Shown: in pieces, positions 38,827-50,800 of the stretch | How the letters are laid out: each line of letters begins with the position of its first letter | How positions within the stretch are numbered: the first letter of the stretch is position 1 | Assembly: GCA_016801845.1 (NCBI GenBank) | Contig: CM028927.1 | Span: 6,410,501 to 6,474,500, forward strand | Direction of reading: 5' to 3' | Source of the DNA: Polydactylus sextarius | Lineage: Eukaryota > Chordata > Actinopteri > Polynemidae | Length of the DNA: 64,000 nucleotides | Position numbers and translations under genes: made by a program | The notes under the pieces: generated by a model | Told to the model about the DNA's origin: nothing | What the model saw: the letters and a program-made list of their open reading frames with translations, nothing else | Database searches by the model: none

Positions 38827-40979
38827 ATAAGCATGGAAACCGAATATAAAACAAATTTATATTTCATTACAGTCAGTAAGACTTCATGAGTGTACTTTCC
38901 AAAACAGCCAGAAAGTAAAACATTTCCACCTGCAACCTCTTAGTATTAATTGATCTAAATTCTACCTGAAATGTTTGTTTAATTAGATATATTGATGTGA
39001 AGATGGCTGGTTTAAACTAATAATAATTATAATTAATAATAACCATGCCTTCGTCTATCCTCTATAAGATGCCCCCGCTCCAAGTCCTTCAGTGTCGAAT
39101 GGTGGAGGTTGTGTTCCAGACAGTAATGAGAGCCCAGCGGTACATAATCCACCTCTGGCACACTCTGCCCTGGATCTCTTCAGCTCTCTGCCAACACCCT
39201 CCTCTGCTTCCTCCACTAAAACTACAGTAAGAGATAAAATGCTCTATCACAGTACAGTGTATGGCCTCTGCAGAAGACATTTTTGTGAATCCATTTCTAT
39301 ACTTGTATTTTCTGTTGCTTGTTTTGCACTTTGCCAACACTGGTAACCTTTTCTCTCTTTGTTGTGTCTTTCTGTCCATGCCCTCCTTTACAACCTCCTC
39401 CCCCCTCCTCCCTGCTAGCCTGTTTCCAACTCTATGCCTCAGAGCAGGGTGACCGCCTCTGTGCCTGAAAACCTTAGTCTGTTCCTGGATCCAGCACCCA
39501 AAGCAGAGGAGGGCACTGTCAAGAAACTGTCCAAGGACTCTATTCTTTCCCTTTATGCTTCCACCCCTTCAGTTCATGCTAGCAGTATGGCTACTCATGG
39601 TGAGAACTATATTTTCTCTCAGCTGTTGTTTCCACCATCTTTACTTAAAAGAATGGGATTTTGATGCTTGTTGTGTGATGTGACATATACACAATAAAAT
39701 GTTGGTTGGATGTGTAACGCTGCAGAAGCCTCATAAAAACCTCTCTCAGAAAAATATTTCAGGGTAGGGATTTTAAACGTGTGGTTTTTCACCTATTTGA
39801 CATCTTTTCAGGCTTAACTGGCAACCTCATTATGAAATGCAAGCACTTGACACTGATTGGCTCCTTCACTGCCACTCATAAGAATGTAACTTTGCAGGGG
39901 AGGGAATGGAATCAGAGTGGGGGGGCAGTGAGATACATTTTATGTCACAAACAACCGTTTTTGAAATTGAACCATTTTCTAGTGGACATTTCTAAAAGAG
40001 GAGTTGCTATGAAAAGATGTTCAGAATTTTTAGCACTTTCAGCGTGTTTCTGTATGTGGGTGAACTACCATTCTTCAACGGTTTTTGATTCTCTGTCACC
40101 TTTAAAGCTGCACTACAGCTCTTATCTGTAGCTAGATAGGAGCTGGTGGTGACCAAATCAGAGCTAAACTCAGAGTGAATATTAAAATTATTGATACACA
40201 ACTGAAATTCAACACAGTGCATTATTTTTCCTCATCAAAGAAAAGGGATTGTTAATTTTATTTGTCTGATTGGTCTGATTATTTTCAACAGGCTTGTACA
40301 TGAATCAAATGGGATACCCAACACACCCGTACGGCCATTCGTACCATTCTCTAGCCCAGGCAGGTGGAATGGGAGGTACCATGATGACATCTCAGATGGC
40401 CATGATGGGACAGCAACAAAGCGGCATGATGGGAGTTCAACAAAGCAGCATGATTGGAGTCCAACAGAACAGCATGATGGGACAACAGAATGGAATAATG
40501 GGTGCCCAGGGTGTAATGGCTCAACCTGTGGCGTCACCCTACATGACAGGAATGACCCAGGGCATGATGGGACAGCAGCAAAGTGGAATGATGGTACAGC
40601 AGCAGAATGGCATGATGGGACAGCAGCAGAGCGGCATGATGGTACAGCAGCAGGGTGGGATGATGGCTCAGCAGCAGGTTGGAGGTGTGACCACATTACC
40701 ACACCAGCAGGTTTATGGAGTTCAGCAAGCCCAGCAGCTACAGTGGAACATTGCCCAGGTATCTTACTATGAACCTATATTGTGGTAAATACTATATTTG
40801 AAACCTTTTTTGAATAGTAAGTAACAGAATAATATGTCGTTTGTGGTTTTCAGATGACTCAGCACATGGCTGGTGTTAATCTCTACAACACCAACAGCAT
40901 GATGGGATACAGCAATCAACACATGGGAAGTTCAGGAAATCCAAGTTCAACGCATATGACGGCACACATCTGGAAATGA
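28070..40979 (+). CDS. smap2: SMAP2 (stromal membrane-associated protein 2, ArfGAP), complete, 9 exons
   Basis: SMAP2 stimulates GTP hydrolysis by Arf1 on trans-Golgi and early-endosome clathrin coats. Exons are 28070-28175, 37071-37204, 37992-38156, 38274-38333, 38684-38741, 39069-39226, 39419-39599, 40292-40758 and 40854-40979. They sum to 1,455 bases, that is 484 codons plus TGA, with all junctions GT-AG and in phase. Residues 12-130 or so form the ArfGAP domain with the zinc finger C29-x2-C32-x16-C49-x2-C52-x4-R57, where R57 is the catalytic arginine finger. A clathrin box LLGLD is at residues 171-175. The tail is Met/Gln-rich and ends in the family pattern, with QQLQWN before the last exon and a final WK. 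Human SMAP2 is about 429 residues as I recall; much of the extra length appears to come from a minisatellite in exon 8. ATG occurs twice in tandem at the start; homology fits the second (MTGKSVKDVDRYQ), while scanning favours the first. Confidence 0.97.
28176..37070 (+). other. smap2: smap2 intron 1 (8.9 kb), no genes seen
   Basis: Bounded by donor gtaaga and acceptor cattcaccag. I see no recognisable coding exon inside. It contains CA/GT tracts (29782-29804, 31899-31920), a T18 run (36066-36083), a GA-rich tract (about 36165-36290) and part of an old interspersed repeat at 34990-35215. The remainder looks like unique intronic DNA. Confidence 0.8.
34990..35215 (-). repeat. Interspersed fish repeat fragment in smap2 intron 1
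   Basis: Contains TTTTATAGCAGTCCATCCAA, ATATTTCAATGTTGACCAAA and CTGGAGCCATACAGC, diverged from the inverted 'ATGGCAATCCATCCAA...GATATTTCAGTCTGGACCAAA' part of the family seen at 2750 and 13300. Confidence 0.6.
37071..37204 (+). CDS. smap2: smap2 exon 2
   Basis: Completes Gly36 and encodes the heart of the ArfGAP zinc finger: PRWASWNLGIFICIRC, then AGIHRNLGVHISKVKSVNLD. The acceptor is cattcaccag and the donor gtcaga. It holds the second cysteine pair (49, 52) and the arginine finger (57). Confidence 0.96.
37319..37408. repeat. (AC)n(AT)n(GT)n compound microsatellite forming a palindrome
   Basis: AC run 37319-37362, AT run 37363-37374, GT run 37375-37407. The part 37330-37407 is a perfect inverted repeat with no loop. 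It lies 115 bases downstream of smap2 exon 2. Confidence 0.95.
37992..38156 (+). CDS. smap2: smap2 exon 3
   Basis: 55 codons, residues 81-135, CVQEMGNAKAKRLYEAFLPE through FIRDKYDKKKYMDK. This is the helical second half of the ArfGAP domain. The acceptor is cttccccag and the donor gtgagt. Confidence 0.96.
38274..38333 (+). CDS. smap2: smap2 exon 4
   Basis: 20 codons, residues 136-155, charged linker KEKSCENIPKEPVVFEKMKL. PVVFEKMK matches the SMAP family linker. The acceptor is tccatgcag and the donor gtgagt. Confidence 0.9.
38684..38741 (+). CDS. smap2: smap2 exon 5
   Basis: Residues 156-174 plus one base, ending TDLLGL, which with the next exon forms the clathrin box LLGLD. The acceptor is gttgtgacag and the donor gtatta; a CT microsatellite begins a few bases inside the intron. 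Confidence 0.9.
38748..38824. repeat. (CT)n(AC)n microsatellite next to smap2 exon 5 donor
   Basis: CT run with one TTT interruption (to about 38792), then 16 AC units. It starts six bases after the exon 5 boundary. Confidence 0.93.
39069..39226 (+). CDS. smap2: smap2 exon 6
   Basis: Residues 175-227. It completes the clathrin box Asp, then APAPSPSVSNGGG and a Ser/Pro-rich stretch including ALDLFSSLPTPSS, a second clathrin/adaptor-like acidic-hydrophobic motif region. The acceptor is ctataag and the donor gtaaga. Confidence 0.9.
39419..39599 (+). CDS. smap2: smap2 exon 7
   Basis: 60 codons plus one base. It includes SVPENLSLFLDPAPKAEEG and KKLSKDSILSLYAS, both strongly recognisable SMAP2 tail motifs. 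The acceptor is ctgctag and the donor gtgaga. Confidence 0.93.
40292..40758 (+). CDS. smap2: smap2 exon 8, Met/Gln-rich repeat exon
   Basis: 155 codons plus two bases, starting at residue 288. It opens with GLYMNQMGYP, then carries two blocks of an 8-residue MMGQQQSG-type repeat (residues 325-355 and 379-418), and closes HQQVYGVQQAQQLQWNIAQ, the conserved SMAP tail. The acceptor is tttcaacag and the donor gtatct. Confidence 0.95.
40402..40683 (+). repeat. smap2: Coding 24-bp minisatellite in smap2 exon 8
   Basis: Block A (40402-40494) has units MMGQQQSG, MMGVQQSS, MIGVQQNS and a partial. Block B (40564-40683) has five units: MMGQQQSG, MMVQQQNG, MMGQQQSG, MMVQQQGG, MMAQQQVG. The units are 24 bases long, in frame and without gaps, so copy-number change would alter protein length without a frameshift. 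Confidence 0.92.
40854..40979 (+). CDS. smap2: smap2 exon 9 (terminal coding exon)
   Basis: 41 codons plus TGA. It begins MTQHMAGVNLY and ends AHIWK, matching the SMAP2 C-terminus (MTQQMAGMNFY, then MWK). The acceptor is ggttttcag. Confidence 0.95.
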   Translation: MTQHMAGVNLYNTNSMMGYSNQHMGSSGNPSSTHMTAHIWK

Positions 40980-41883
40980 ACTTGTTTATCCAAGGAGTGA
41001 TGTAACACAAATAACCCACAAAAAGCGAGGGGAAACTGAGTCATAGGAATCTGTGGATTTAGATTTATCCATAAGACATTTTTTTAAATGCAAGGGAGGA
41101 GGAGACAGGTGTGAAGAAGGATGGTTTGGGAAACCACTACTACCTCTCATTCTCTCTCCTCTCTGCCCATGCTCCCTCTTCTCTTCTCATTCATGGCCGT
41201 GTTTCGCAGATTTCCATGCTTGCCTTCAGAACATTTTGGTATAACAACCAAGACAACAGGGTTCAGAGACCACAGGTTAGGACTACACAACTTCCTTTGT
41301 GACCTAGCCTGTATGTGAGAGTGTGTGTGTATGCACCTAGACATCTGCTATATGTGTTATATAAATTACAATTTACAATTGTTTCTTTGGATTTTACTGT
41401 TTCAGTTACTTGATCAGAGTCAGTTAGGCTCTGTGTATGTACGAAAATTTGTAAAATCCACCTAAAAACACTCTATCTCTTTCTAAATACTCCTTATCCT
41501 ACTTGTACAACAATATTCAAATTTAAGAAATCCCTTTGTGTGTTGATAATTTCCTGGAACATCACTGTTTCAGCTGCAGAAATCTACCTGAACAGCCCTT
41601 AATAATGATGTCTACTACTCAAATTACAGAGAGCTTCTTTTAGAATCAATAGCTAATCTCAACTTTTAAGTGTCAGAAGTCCTAAACTGAATTTTGGGAG
41701 ACCAAAGATCAACGCTAGCTTTATTATGGTTGTGCAGTGAGTTTTTCCCAATATGCTGTACTGTATAACCACTAGTGATAAGTAGAAACAAATCAATTCA
41801 ACAGTCCTTTAACAGTAGGTTTGATCATATCTGCTCCTACAAGTCACTGTGCTATTTTCCTCAGTAATGGTGGGGCACTTAAA

Positions 41884-41885
<2 letters not shown>

Positions 41886-41922
<37 letters not shown>
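41886..41922. repeat. (TA)n microsatellite in smap2 3'UTR
   Basis: About 18 uninterrupted units; self-complementary in the transcript. Confidence 0.93.
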
Positions 41923-41926
<4 letters not shown>

Positions 41927-43494
41927 ACTTGCATGCAATTTCATCATGAAAGCGCTCACACACCTCAAGTTAATAATCTACCTTGTACAATAGAGGCCTC
42001 AAAAAAAAAAAAAAAAAAAAAACGTTGAATGTCTGTAAATAAGAGAGAAATTAGAAGAGAATTTGGAAAAACAGAGACAAGAAAAACGAAAAGGGTACAG
42101 ATCAGTCATGTTTCAAATGCTTCCACTGAATTGCATGAGGAGAATGTTTATCCAGCTCCTGATTGTATGTAATGTGTTTATTAAGATATCCGAATACGTC
42201 TCTAGAATGTGTATCTCTGAATGTTTCTCTCTGCTGTACATGTCAGTCTCTGACCAAGACCAACAAAAGAAACTCTTGATGAATGTGTGTCCTGAATGTG
42301 TTCACAATCGTACCGGACTCATTTTTGAATCCACACACCTACTGAGTATTGTCAGAGTGCGTTGTTTTGTTTTTTTAATATTCTTTGACTCTGTTGAGCG
42401 ATGTGCACTCGTCTATTTCTGATTGTCTTGTGGTCAACAGCGTGCTGGTGTTGTTGGTTTGTTTGGTTTTTTTTTTGTTTTTGTTTTTTTCCAAAATTCA
42501 TCTCAAGTTTTATTTAAAGTGTCTCACCATCAGTTTAGGAGCAAACTGTGAGCGACGCTGACACATTTTCAGGTCATTCTAAGGCGTGGCGTTTACAATT
42601 TGGCCAAACCACATTGTGAAGCAAAAAGCGATTGTATGACTACAATCTGTCACCTCTCGGTGTTTCAAGTTAATCATTTTTTTACACCTCTCTCACACGA
42701 GTCTTGATTTCTCTGAAAAATGTTCCCTAATATGTTCATTCTTAAGGCCGCATGAAGCCATCATTGTAAATAATTTCAGTCTTTCCAGTTTTTTTTTTTT
42801 CAATAAAAGAAGTGTTAAGTTTCTACTTTTAATGTCAATGGGGTAAGAATGTAAAAGCTGCTGCCAAGGGAGAAACTAATTACCAGAAGATTCTTCATTA
42901 ACTGCTGCCAGTAAACAAGCAGTACAGCCTTTACAGCTCGGAAACTTGTTGTCTTTTTCTTACAGAGATTTTTTTCAAATATAGCTCATTAAGTGGCAAC
43001 AGTTTGACAGCAGCAGTCACCGTCTCCACTGAGACCAACATTACCATAAGAGAACATGTCGTCTCTGCAGTGTTACAGCGGATCTTGTCAGTTAGCGGTG
43101 AAAAGGTTTCGGGAAAAGGAAAAAAAAAAAAAAAAACATCTCTGCAGGCGATAGGACTTCACCTGAGCTTTCCTATTCGAGACGAAATTTAGGTTGCTTG
43201 TAATCTGTTCCTTTTTTTTTGTCTGGTATATTTTCTGTGAAATAAATAAAGCAAATAAAGGAATGTATCTTTTTATGTACTTGTCGATCAAGATATTGTG
43301 TACTTTATTCTTTATCAGAATGTCTCTGTACATTACGTTTCTTAAGCAAGATTTACGAGAACGCGAGCTGTATATTAGTTCTGCATTACATTGTTTTTCT
43401 TATGCTTTGCCCCTTTTGATTTCAAGTTCAGGCGTTAGTCAATTGAATTTGAGAATATGTAACATATGATGCGTGTCTCTGTGGAAACATACAA

Positions 43495-43500
43495 AATAAA
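43495..43500 (+). terminator. smap2: Distal smap2 polyadenylation signal
   Basis: AATAAA followed within about 15-30 bases by T/GT-rich sequence (TTGTTTTG, TTTTTGTGTGTG), the usual downstream element. It is the best-formed signal of three in the 3'UTR. Confidence 0.55.
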
Positions 43501-43520
43501 CATTGTTTTGACTAAATTCT

Positions 43521-44884
43521 ACATGTTTTTGTGTGTGTTGATTTTTATTTTGTGTATCACCTCCATTTATTTGATGAGGCATGTGCACGTATCTGTATTA
43601 CACACATAAGGAGATTTTATATAAGAAGCACTCAGGCTAGAAGGAGGTCACTGTTTCGCTATGTAGCTGCCTTTGTAATTCATTATTTATGCTGTTTTTG
43701 AACCACATGTAGTCAGAAAGATTAGTGATATTTTAAATTAAAGACAATTTATTTTTTAGTGGGCCTTGTTTATACTCTTTACACATTATTTCCCATATTA
43801 ATTTGTGTACACAAATACCTGATGTCATCTATGTGCAAACTGTTCCTTTAGCAATTGACTTAACAACAGCTGCAAGTAATGGTTTAAAAATAGAAATGGA
43901 TGATAAGATAATGTCTATTATGACTGGGAGTGATCGCCTGACTTTACTTTGCTCTACTAAGAATTTCAATGTTTTCCTTAGCATATTTTTGTTTGTACAA
44001 CTCATAGCTTTAAGGTGTGTTCAAAACAAACACAAAGTGAAGTTTCACTGTGTTACTCACACAAATACAGACATATGACTGTTGTGAATATTTCTCAATC
44101 TGCAAATATTTACCTCTGACAGCCAAAAAGCTGGCTAGGGTAATTGGTTGTGCTAACTAACTGCAAAAGACAGCTTATGCAATAATGCTAAGTTGGTTTA
44201 TATTGAAGTACTACTTATAGCTATATAAATATCATTAGGGCTTTCCTCCTGGTCTCACTGTTTACAGAAATTGTACCATGCAAGTCAGGGTGCCCTCCAA
44301 TCTGACCACACCACTGCTACTATTTTGAGCAAGCAACTGAGTTTTGTGGCATCATTTATAGCCCCCAGCAGGAAGCTAAAAAGTCCTATAAATTAACTTT
44401 ATGTGCCCTGCTTAGCACAAACTCTGAGCTTGAAGAGTAAATGTTTAACTCATCTTTATCAGATGACCAGAGGGACAAACAAGTGCTAATGTTGAATCTG
44501 CTCAGTGTGTAAATAGGACACAGTTTGCCAAGTTTGCCACATTTATTTAAAAACCAATAGTATATCGATGTTGTGTTTAAAACTTGTCTGTCTCCCTCTA
44601 GTGGCCAAAAAAATAATCAATTATTGCCAAATTGGATTAATGAGAGATGTAAAGACACATTTAATAATTAATGGGACTAGTACAATGGGTACTTTGGCTT
44701 CTTTCTACATTTCAGAGACATGAAGGTTAGGTTTATTAGTTCATTTGAATTATTTATAAGTTAATGTCTGTGAATGTTTGTGTTGATTCTATGGTAGACA
44801 GCCGTCCGTAACCCTCAAAATTTAAGCGACTGGGATGATGAATGGATGTTTCGCCTAGAACTGAAAATACATACTGATGAAATG
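43521..44884. other. Tail-to-tail intergenic gap smap2/rims3
   Basis: AT-rich, no gene recognised. 44780-44850 resembles the degenerate 3' tail of a fish V-SINE. Hexamers in both directions make it possible that the two 3'UTRs extend into it. Confidence 0.5.
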
Positions 44885-47800
44885 TTTGTGATTCAAATAA
44901 ACTTTATTGACTTTGCGTCCAGATGTCAAAGGGCATGCAAATACAGGCTTCAGATTTTGAAATTGTGTTTTTTTTTTCCTCAGTTTGGTTCTATTTTCTT
45001 ACAAAACTACGTGCACCTTAAGTAATCAATTCTGCAGCGTACAAACCACAAAAATACCAGTTTTACATTATCAAATACTGCACATAGAAAACATTTACAA
45101 AGCACAGGTATAAAATTACAGCTCCCTTTTTTCTTCTTTGCCATAAACTGCACCCTTTCATTAGACGGTCTGCTATGCTTTGCCCTTTACAATGTACTCT
45201 GTGAACACCCTTCTGTGGAAAGGTTAAGGCCAGTTAAGAAAAGACAAACGCTCATCTACCAAAACCAGCAATCCAATTTGACTGGGCTAAATGTTTTTAT
45301 GATCCCATTCTTCTTTATATTTGATTCCAAGGCATCAATCTGCCTGGTGTGCTTGGAAATGTTACTGTGGTCTGTTAAATATGCCCGAAACCCTGAGCAT
45401 TGTCTTGCTTTAGGGTCTCCATGTTAAACCATTACTTCATGTTGTATTTGTGGGATTTGTGCTTTGCTGGGCTTGATGAGATAAAGGTTGTCTTGACAGT
45501 GGGGAGGGGAGCTACAGTGGCCTTCATATAGTTTGATAGACATCTAAAGACAGAATGGCTACTTAGGAAATTGTGCTGTGATTATCAACATTTATAGACA
45601 TGGATGAACACAAGCTGGCTCCAATTTGTCCATCAACTGAGCAGTGATGTCTGTTTTTGTTCTCGCCAACACCTGCTACACTGGCAAACAGACATATGGA
45701 ATGCATGCATCGTTAGAAAATGAAAAATAAAAATACAAATTGTTGCTCGTGGGGACCTTCATAGAAACAGCAGTTATTCACAATGCAGCTGCATGCTCTC
45801 TCTAAATTGCTTTTGGTGCTTGTAAATGTGATTAGACTTTAGATCTTATTTGTCATCATGGTAGAAGATACCACATCATCAACAATAAGGAATGGAAAAG
45901 AGGCTGAAGCCAAGAGCAAAGGCCCCAGAAAAAAAAGTTAAGGGGGCTACAGCCAATGGTTATTGCCAGAAGAAGTATTTTGGAAAATGGAAGGCTAAGT
46001 CCATGCTACTTTAAGATACAGCATACTTGAGAAATCTTTTGCATCTTATAGAATTCCCATTGAGGTGTTACCTGTTGTAATTGACTTTACCATCATCATC
46101 ATCACTTGTCATTATAATAATTATCATCATTATCATACCATCAATAGGATTAAATACAAGGAAATCATCAGAGTAACCATGCGGCAAACATTTTCTAGTT
46201 CAAAGTACAAAAATCATAACAATTCCATCAGCTTAATCGCTAAGTTAATTGGTGTGCGGGGGCATTGGTTTGGGGTGGGGGGAGCAATCCTTTTGCTTGA
46301 AATCTATCATGGCGATTTAAATAAATAAAAATGCATTTCGCCAGACAGAATTCATGCTTGTTTCAACCACAGAGCTGTTCTTTTAAATGAATACACAGAG
46401 AAAAAGACATACAGTACAGTAAAAGTAGGGAAAGCCTGAAACAACGCAGGCCAGAGCCCTGGAAAGTCTTCAAAGAGACAGTATAGCAAACAAGATGACA
46501 AAAAAATTACACTCACTTCTGGTGTAAGGATTAAGAAATACATTCATAAAACTATACATATACACATATATAACTTCAGTACAATATTTCAAGCAAAATA
46601 CATTTGTCAAAACTTTCATTTGTGTGCTACAATAGTGAAGCAATGTCTCCTACACAAAATAAGGCCATTGTAAACTGAACAAGCCCTCATTTTTCGCAAA
46701 AATCGAAAGGCAGGTTTTGCCCACAACACCTCCCTGACTGACTCCCGCTCTCTCATCTTTCTCTGAATAATACCTCTTTCCTTACAAAAATAAAATACAT
46801 TTTCAATGTAGCACTCAAGAAACAATTCAAGGTTGATCGAAGATACATTATAAAAGATTTGCACGCAATAAAATTGGGTAATAGAATGCTCGATGTGGAC
46901 TTTACAGAGGAAACAAGCAAGCGTATGGGTTTACATTCCAAGCGTTCATCCAGACTTTACATTCAAACATCTTTGCTGTGAAACTCAAGCAAATACCATC
47001 TTCACCTATCTGGAACGTAGTTTACCGAGCTTTACATGCGCCATGCTTTTTCCAGTAACCTGCTCTTGAGTGTCTATGATGGACACAACCTGCTTTCATG
47101 CATCTCCCGTCACGTTCAAAATAGCCTAAGCATCGTTCAGCTCAAGAGAGCCAAGAAATCATCCTCGACGACCTGCTGTAACTCTGTTGACCCTTCGAAA
47201 TTTTCTTTCACCTACTTAAAACAGCATAAATAACATGATCATGTTGTGAGAGTATGCGTGTTAACTACGTGACAGGACGGTACATTTTTCCTAATAAAAA
47301 GTGAATAGAATGATAAGAGAAACGGGTGTTGATGCTCACATCCGAAAGCCCTGATCCTTGAAATCTCTTCACTGTGGTCCACTGTCAACTTGAGTTTACA
47401 AGTGACTTTTTAATAAATATCTACACATTGAAATAACTCTCTCTCTCTTTCTCTCTCTCATTCACATGTTGCTATCTTGCCACTCATTATGCATCACGCA
47501 GTACAATAATTGCACCTCAGTAAAACACATACACCCACACTACACTTTGAAAAAAGGCAATATTTCAACTTTTGGTTGAAGGGATCAAAAGATTTGGACA
47601 CATTTTCCAAATGCTATCTGCTTTCTATAAATACACTTTTTTATAGGATAATTATACATTTCTTTGTAATGTCTCTTTTCTCTATGTTCTATAGTCAGAA
47701 CTGTTAATTTTTTTTTTTCTGGGTTAATCAATACAGCAAAAGGGACAAAGACAGTCTCATACAAGCTCCAGAACATTGGTTATCACATGGAAAAATATTA

Positions 47801-50800
47801 ACTGTTTTTTTTTTTTTTTTTTTTTCATAGAGTTCACCAAAGACTAAACATTCAGCAGGGATGTTATACAGGTTTAGAAATTCCTTTTTTTTTAGCTTTA
47901 TGTTCTTTCCGTTTAATTTCTCTCTTTGTCAACCAAGCTTTGTTGTCTTCACAAAACGCGCGCACTGAAAAGAATGTGTGCAAATACCAAGAGTATAAGT
48001 CCTTATTTTTACATCATGCCAGCTGTCCACAAAAATAGATAGATACAAATCAATAAGGTACATAAAATTATTAACCATACAAGGGCAGATCCAGCAAGGA
48101 ATAGGACACAGACCTTGATGGTTCTTTTAAAAAGGGTTGGATACATAATGGGAGGGTCAAAAACGACCATCGCCCTCCTCCCAGAAATTCTAGAATGCCG
48201 GAGGTTTGTTTTATTCAAAGTTCAAAGAGCGTTGAAATGTGAATTCTGTTTGTCTGAGAAGATTAGAGAAGATTTTCCCTTTTTGCAGAAAAATGACACC
48301 ATTAACGACAGTTCTGACAGCAGATGACAGCATATGGTGGTGATAAAACCAAATGCGAGCCTGTAAACATACACAAACTTTTAATAGGCTGTAGCTCAAG
48401 ACTGTCTGCTCTCGTAAAACTACTGAAATGCAACAGTCTTTAATGTCTTCATCAATATACAAGTTAGGGTGACAGGTTCAGAAGACTCTAAAAAAAATAG
48501 CCACTGAAGTGACAGTTATAAATTTTCATAATCTTAAAGAGAGTAAACACCAATAGCTCAGTTTGTCCTGCTACTCCTCTGCTGTCAACTAATACTGAAA
48601 CAGCCAACAGGTCGCTGTTATCTTTTTTTTTTTTTTTTTTTGAAAAAGGCAAACATCTGTATGTAATCTTTAAAATAAACACTATTTAGAAATTTCCTAA
48701 TGAAAATGAATGTATGAATGTTTTTTTTTTTCTCTCCAAGCATTTGTTTTCTGTGCAAATAAATTTTACCTTTTAAGAGAGTTCAGATTTCAGTGTAAAA
48801 TCAATAGCAAAATTAGGCGCTAGAAGCAAAGCTGACCCGTTTCAGCTGTTTCAGTGGGCCCTTAATGTTGCAATTTAAAAATAAAATGCTCAAGTTACAT
48901 TTCCATGCTGGCATTCAGTTAAAAGATTTAGAGATGCTTAATGCAGTGTGACCAAAAAAAAAAAAATAAAAAAAAAAATTCAATAAATTAACAAGTGGTC
49001 AACCACTGCCAGTTTAAATTGGAACTTAATTTATAATGTACAGTAAAGTGCCATCTTAAACACAAACACACAGTCTGACAGAAAATATAACACAAAACTG
49101 CAAGATGGGTTCTATTTGACATATTGCACCTGAAATAAGTAAAACTATTGTATATGGAAGGTTAACAATCACCCTGCTAGCAAAGTAATACTGGCATAAA
49201 TAGTCAGATATCAAAAAGAAAAAAACATATCTGGATTAAAATACATGTGTACACATTTACAAAAGGTTTAGTTTTACAGTCAGTGCAACAGAGAGGAGTG
49301 GCCAAAGAGAAAGTAGGAGGGTTAAAGGTTGTAGTAGGAAATTGGTTGTGTGCGCGTTTTGCCTGCGACTGGATGTCTGGTTGTGATCTGACCAGATGTG
49401 AAGAGGAGACAGAGGCACGCTACTCGCCTTCCTCCCATGCCTCTTTCATCAGTTAGGGAAGAGTGCAGAAAAAAAAGATGACATCAAGAACAGGGAAATC
49501 AACAGGAAGTCCAAAACGAGTCTAGGTGCTGGTATACAGAGACAGAGAGTGAGACTGTGGCACCCCCTGGATGTGAAACACAAGAAACCCCCCAGACTGG
49601 AGCCTTTGTGTCGAGTGCCGTGTGGTAGAACAGTCCTTTTTATTACTCTAAAAGATGAAGGCAGGATCTGAAATTTGCTCCTCAGAGAATGTGTTAGCTG
49701 GCTGACTAATTTGTTCTGTTCTTCAGCAGATGGTGATGAAAGCGCTTTCCCCCGTCACCAAAGCCCTATCGTTCTCCCTAACTCAGTGCAGTGCTCTTTT
49801 TTTTTTTTTCAGGACAGATAGCAAAATAAAGTCGCACTATAACTCCTGTTACATTGGTCGCAGCAAGCTAAATAAATTTTTTTTTAAAAAAAAAATTTAA
49901 GCAGTTTAAAATGTCTCTACGAGGGTTGCAAGCAAACATGCAGAATGCAGCAGATACATACGTAACACAAATAAGTATTTAACTATCTATTTTATATATA
50001 TATATATTTATATGTATATCTATATATAAACTCTGCCCTGTGAAAATTATAGAATAGCAGTGTTGCTACCTCACATAATAGCCATTATGTGAACATCCAA
50101 GCCTGTTGCCCAGGTGTGTTTATGTGTTTGCCCTACTGTTCTCAGCTCATGTGTGTAGAATGTATCTTCTTTTTTTGCATTACATCTAAGTCATTGACTC
50201 TGCTACATATCCATACTTTATATTGTATACTAGTTCACCTACTACTTATAGTAATAATAACAACAATAACAATTGCTTTGGTTTTAAAAAATAAAGTTTT
50301 TTTCTTAGTTTGGCATAGAGAGTTTAAGAAACTGGCATCGGGATGGCCCTGGGATGAGTCGTGCCACGGAGATCTGGTACCTCGGAATGCAGAATATGGC
50401 AGCCGGTGTGATGGTTGTGTGTCATGGTGGGAAATGTTGAATTGAGAGGGTGAAAAATGCTACATGTCCTGGTAAATTTACTCCTGCTTTAAGTTGGATT
50501 TGCTAATGGTTTTAGTTGAGTCAACTAAAAACACTGATCGGTGGGTGAGGATATGGATGTACAGTAGCGTGTCATATCCAGTAAAGGATATGGCGATGTG
50601 TGTTGGTGTGTGTATGTGTCTTGATGAGGATGAGATTGGTTATTATATGTCACATGTGTATTCCTGCACAGGTGGACATGGGGATATGTGTGTGTATGTC
50701 TGTGTGTGCCTACCTGCCTTGCACTTCAAATACAGTCGTTGTCTATTTACAGTACATGTGTCCGTGTCTGCATGACTCTTGTCTGTGCCCGTGCATGTGC

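Larger units (their letters stand above)
40980..43520 (+). other. smap2: smap2 3'UTR (inferred), about 2.5 kb
   Basis: The stretch after TGA lacks coding sequence. Sense-strand AATAAA signals occur at 42802-42807, in the cluster around 43240-43258, and at 43495-43500; the last predicts cleavage near 43515. A (TA)n tract (41886-41922) and a 22-base A run (42001-42022) are included. Which signal is used cannot be told from sequence. Confidence 0.6.

Noticed and set aside
40235..40702. 155-codon minus-strand frame rich in Ser/Pro/Cys/Ala
   Set aside because: It is the antisense of the smap2 exon 8 minisatellite; its regularity comes from the coding repeat on the other strand.
48355..48380. TGTAAACAT string resembling the miR-30 seed (miR-30 genes lie in the nearby NFYC gene in mammals)
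   Set aside because: The sequence after TGTAAACAT diverges from any miR-30 and no hairpin is apparent.
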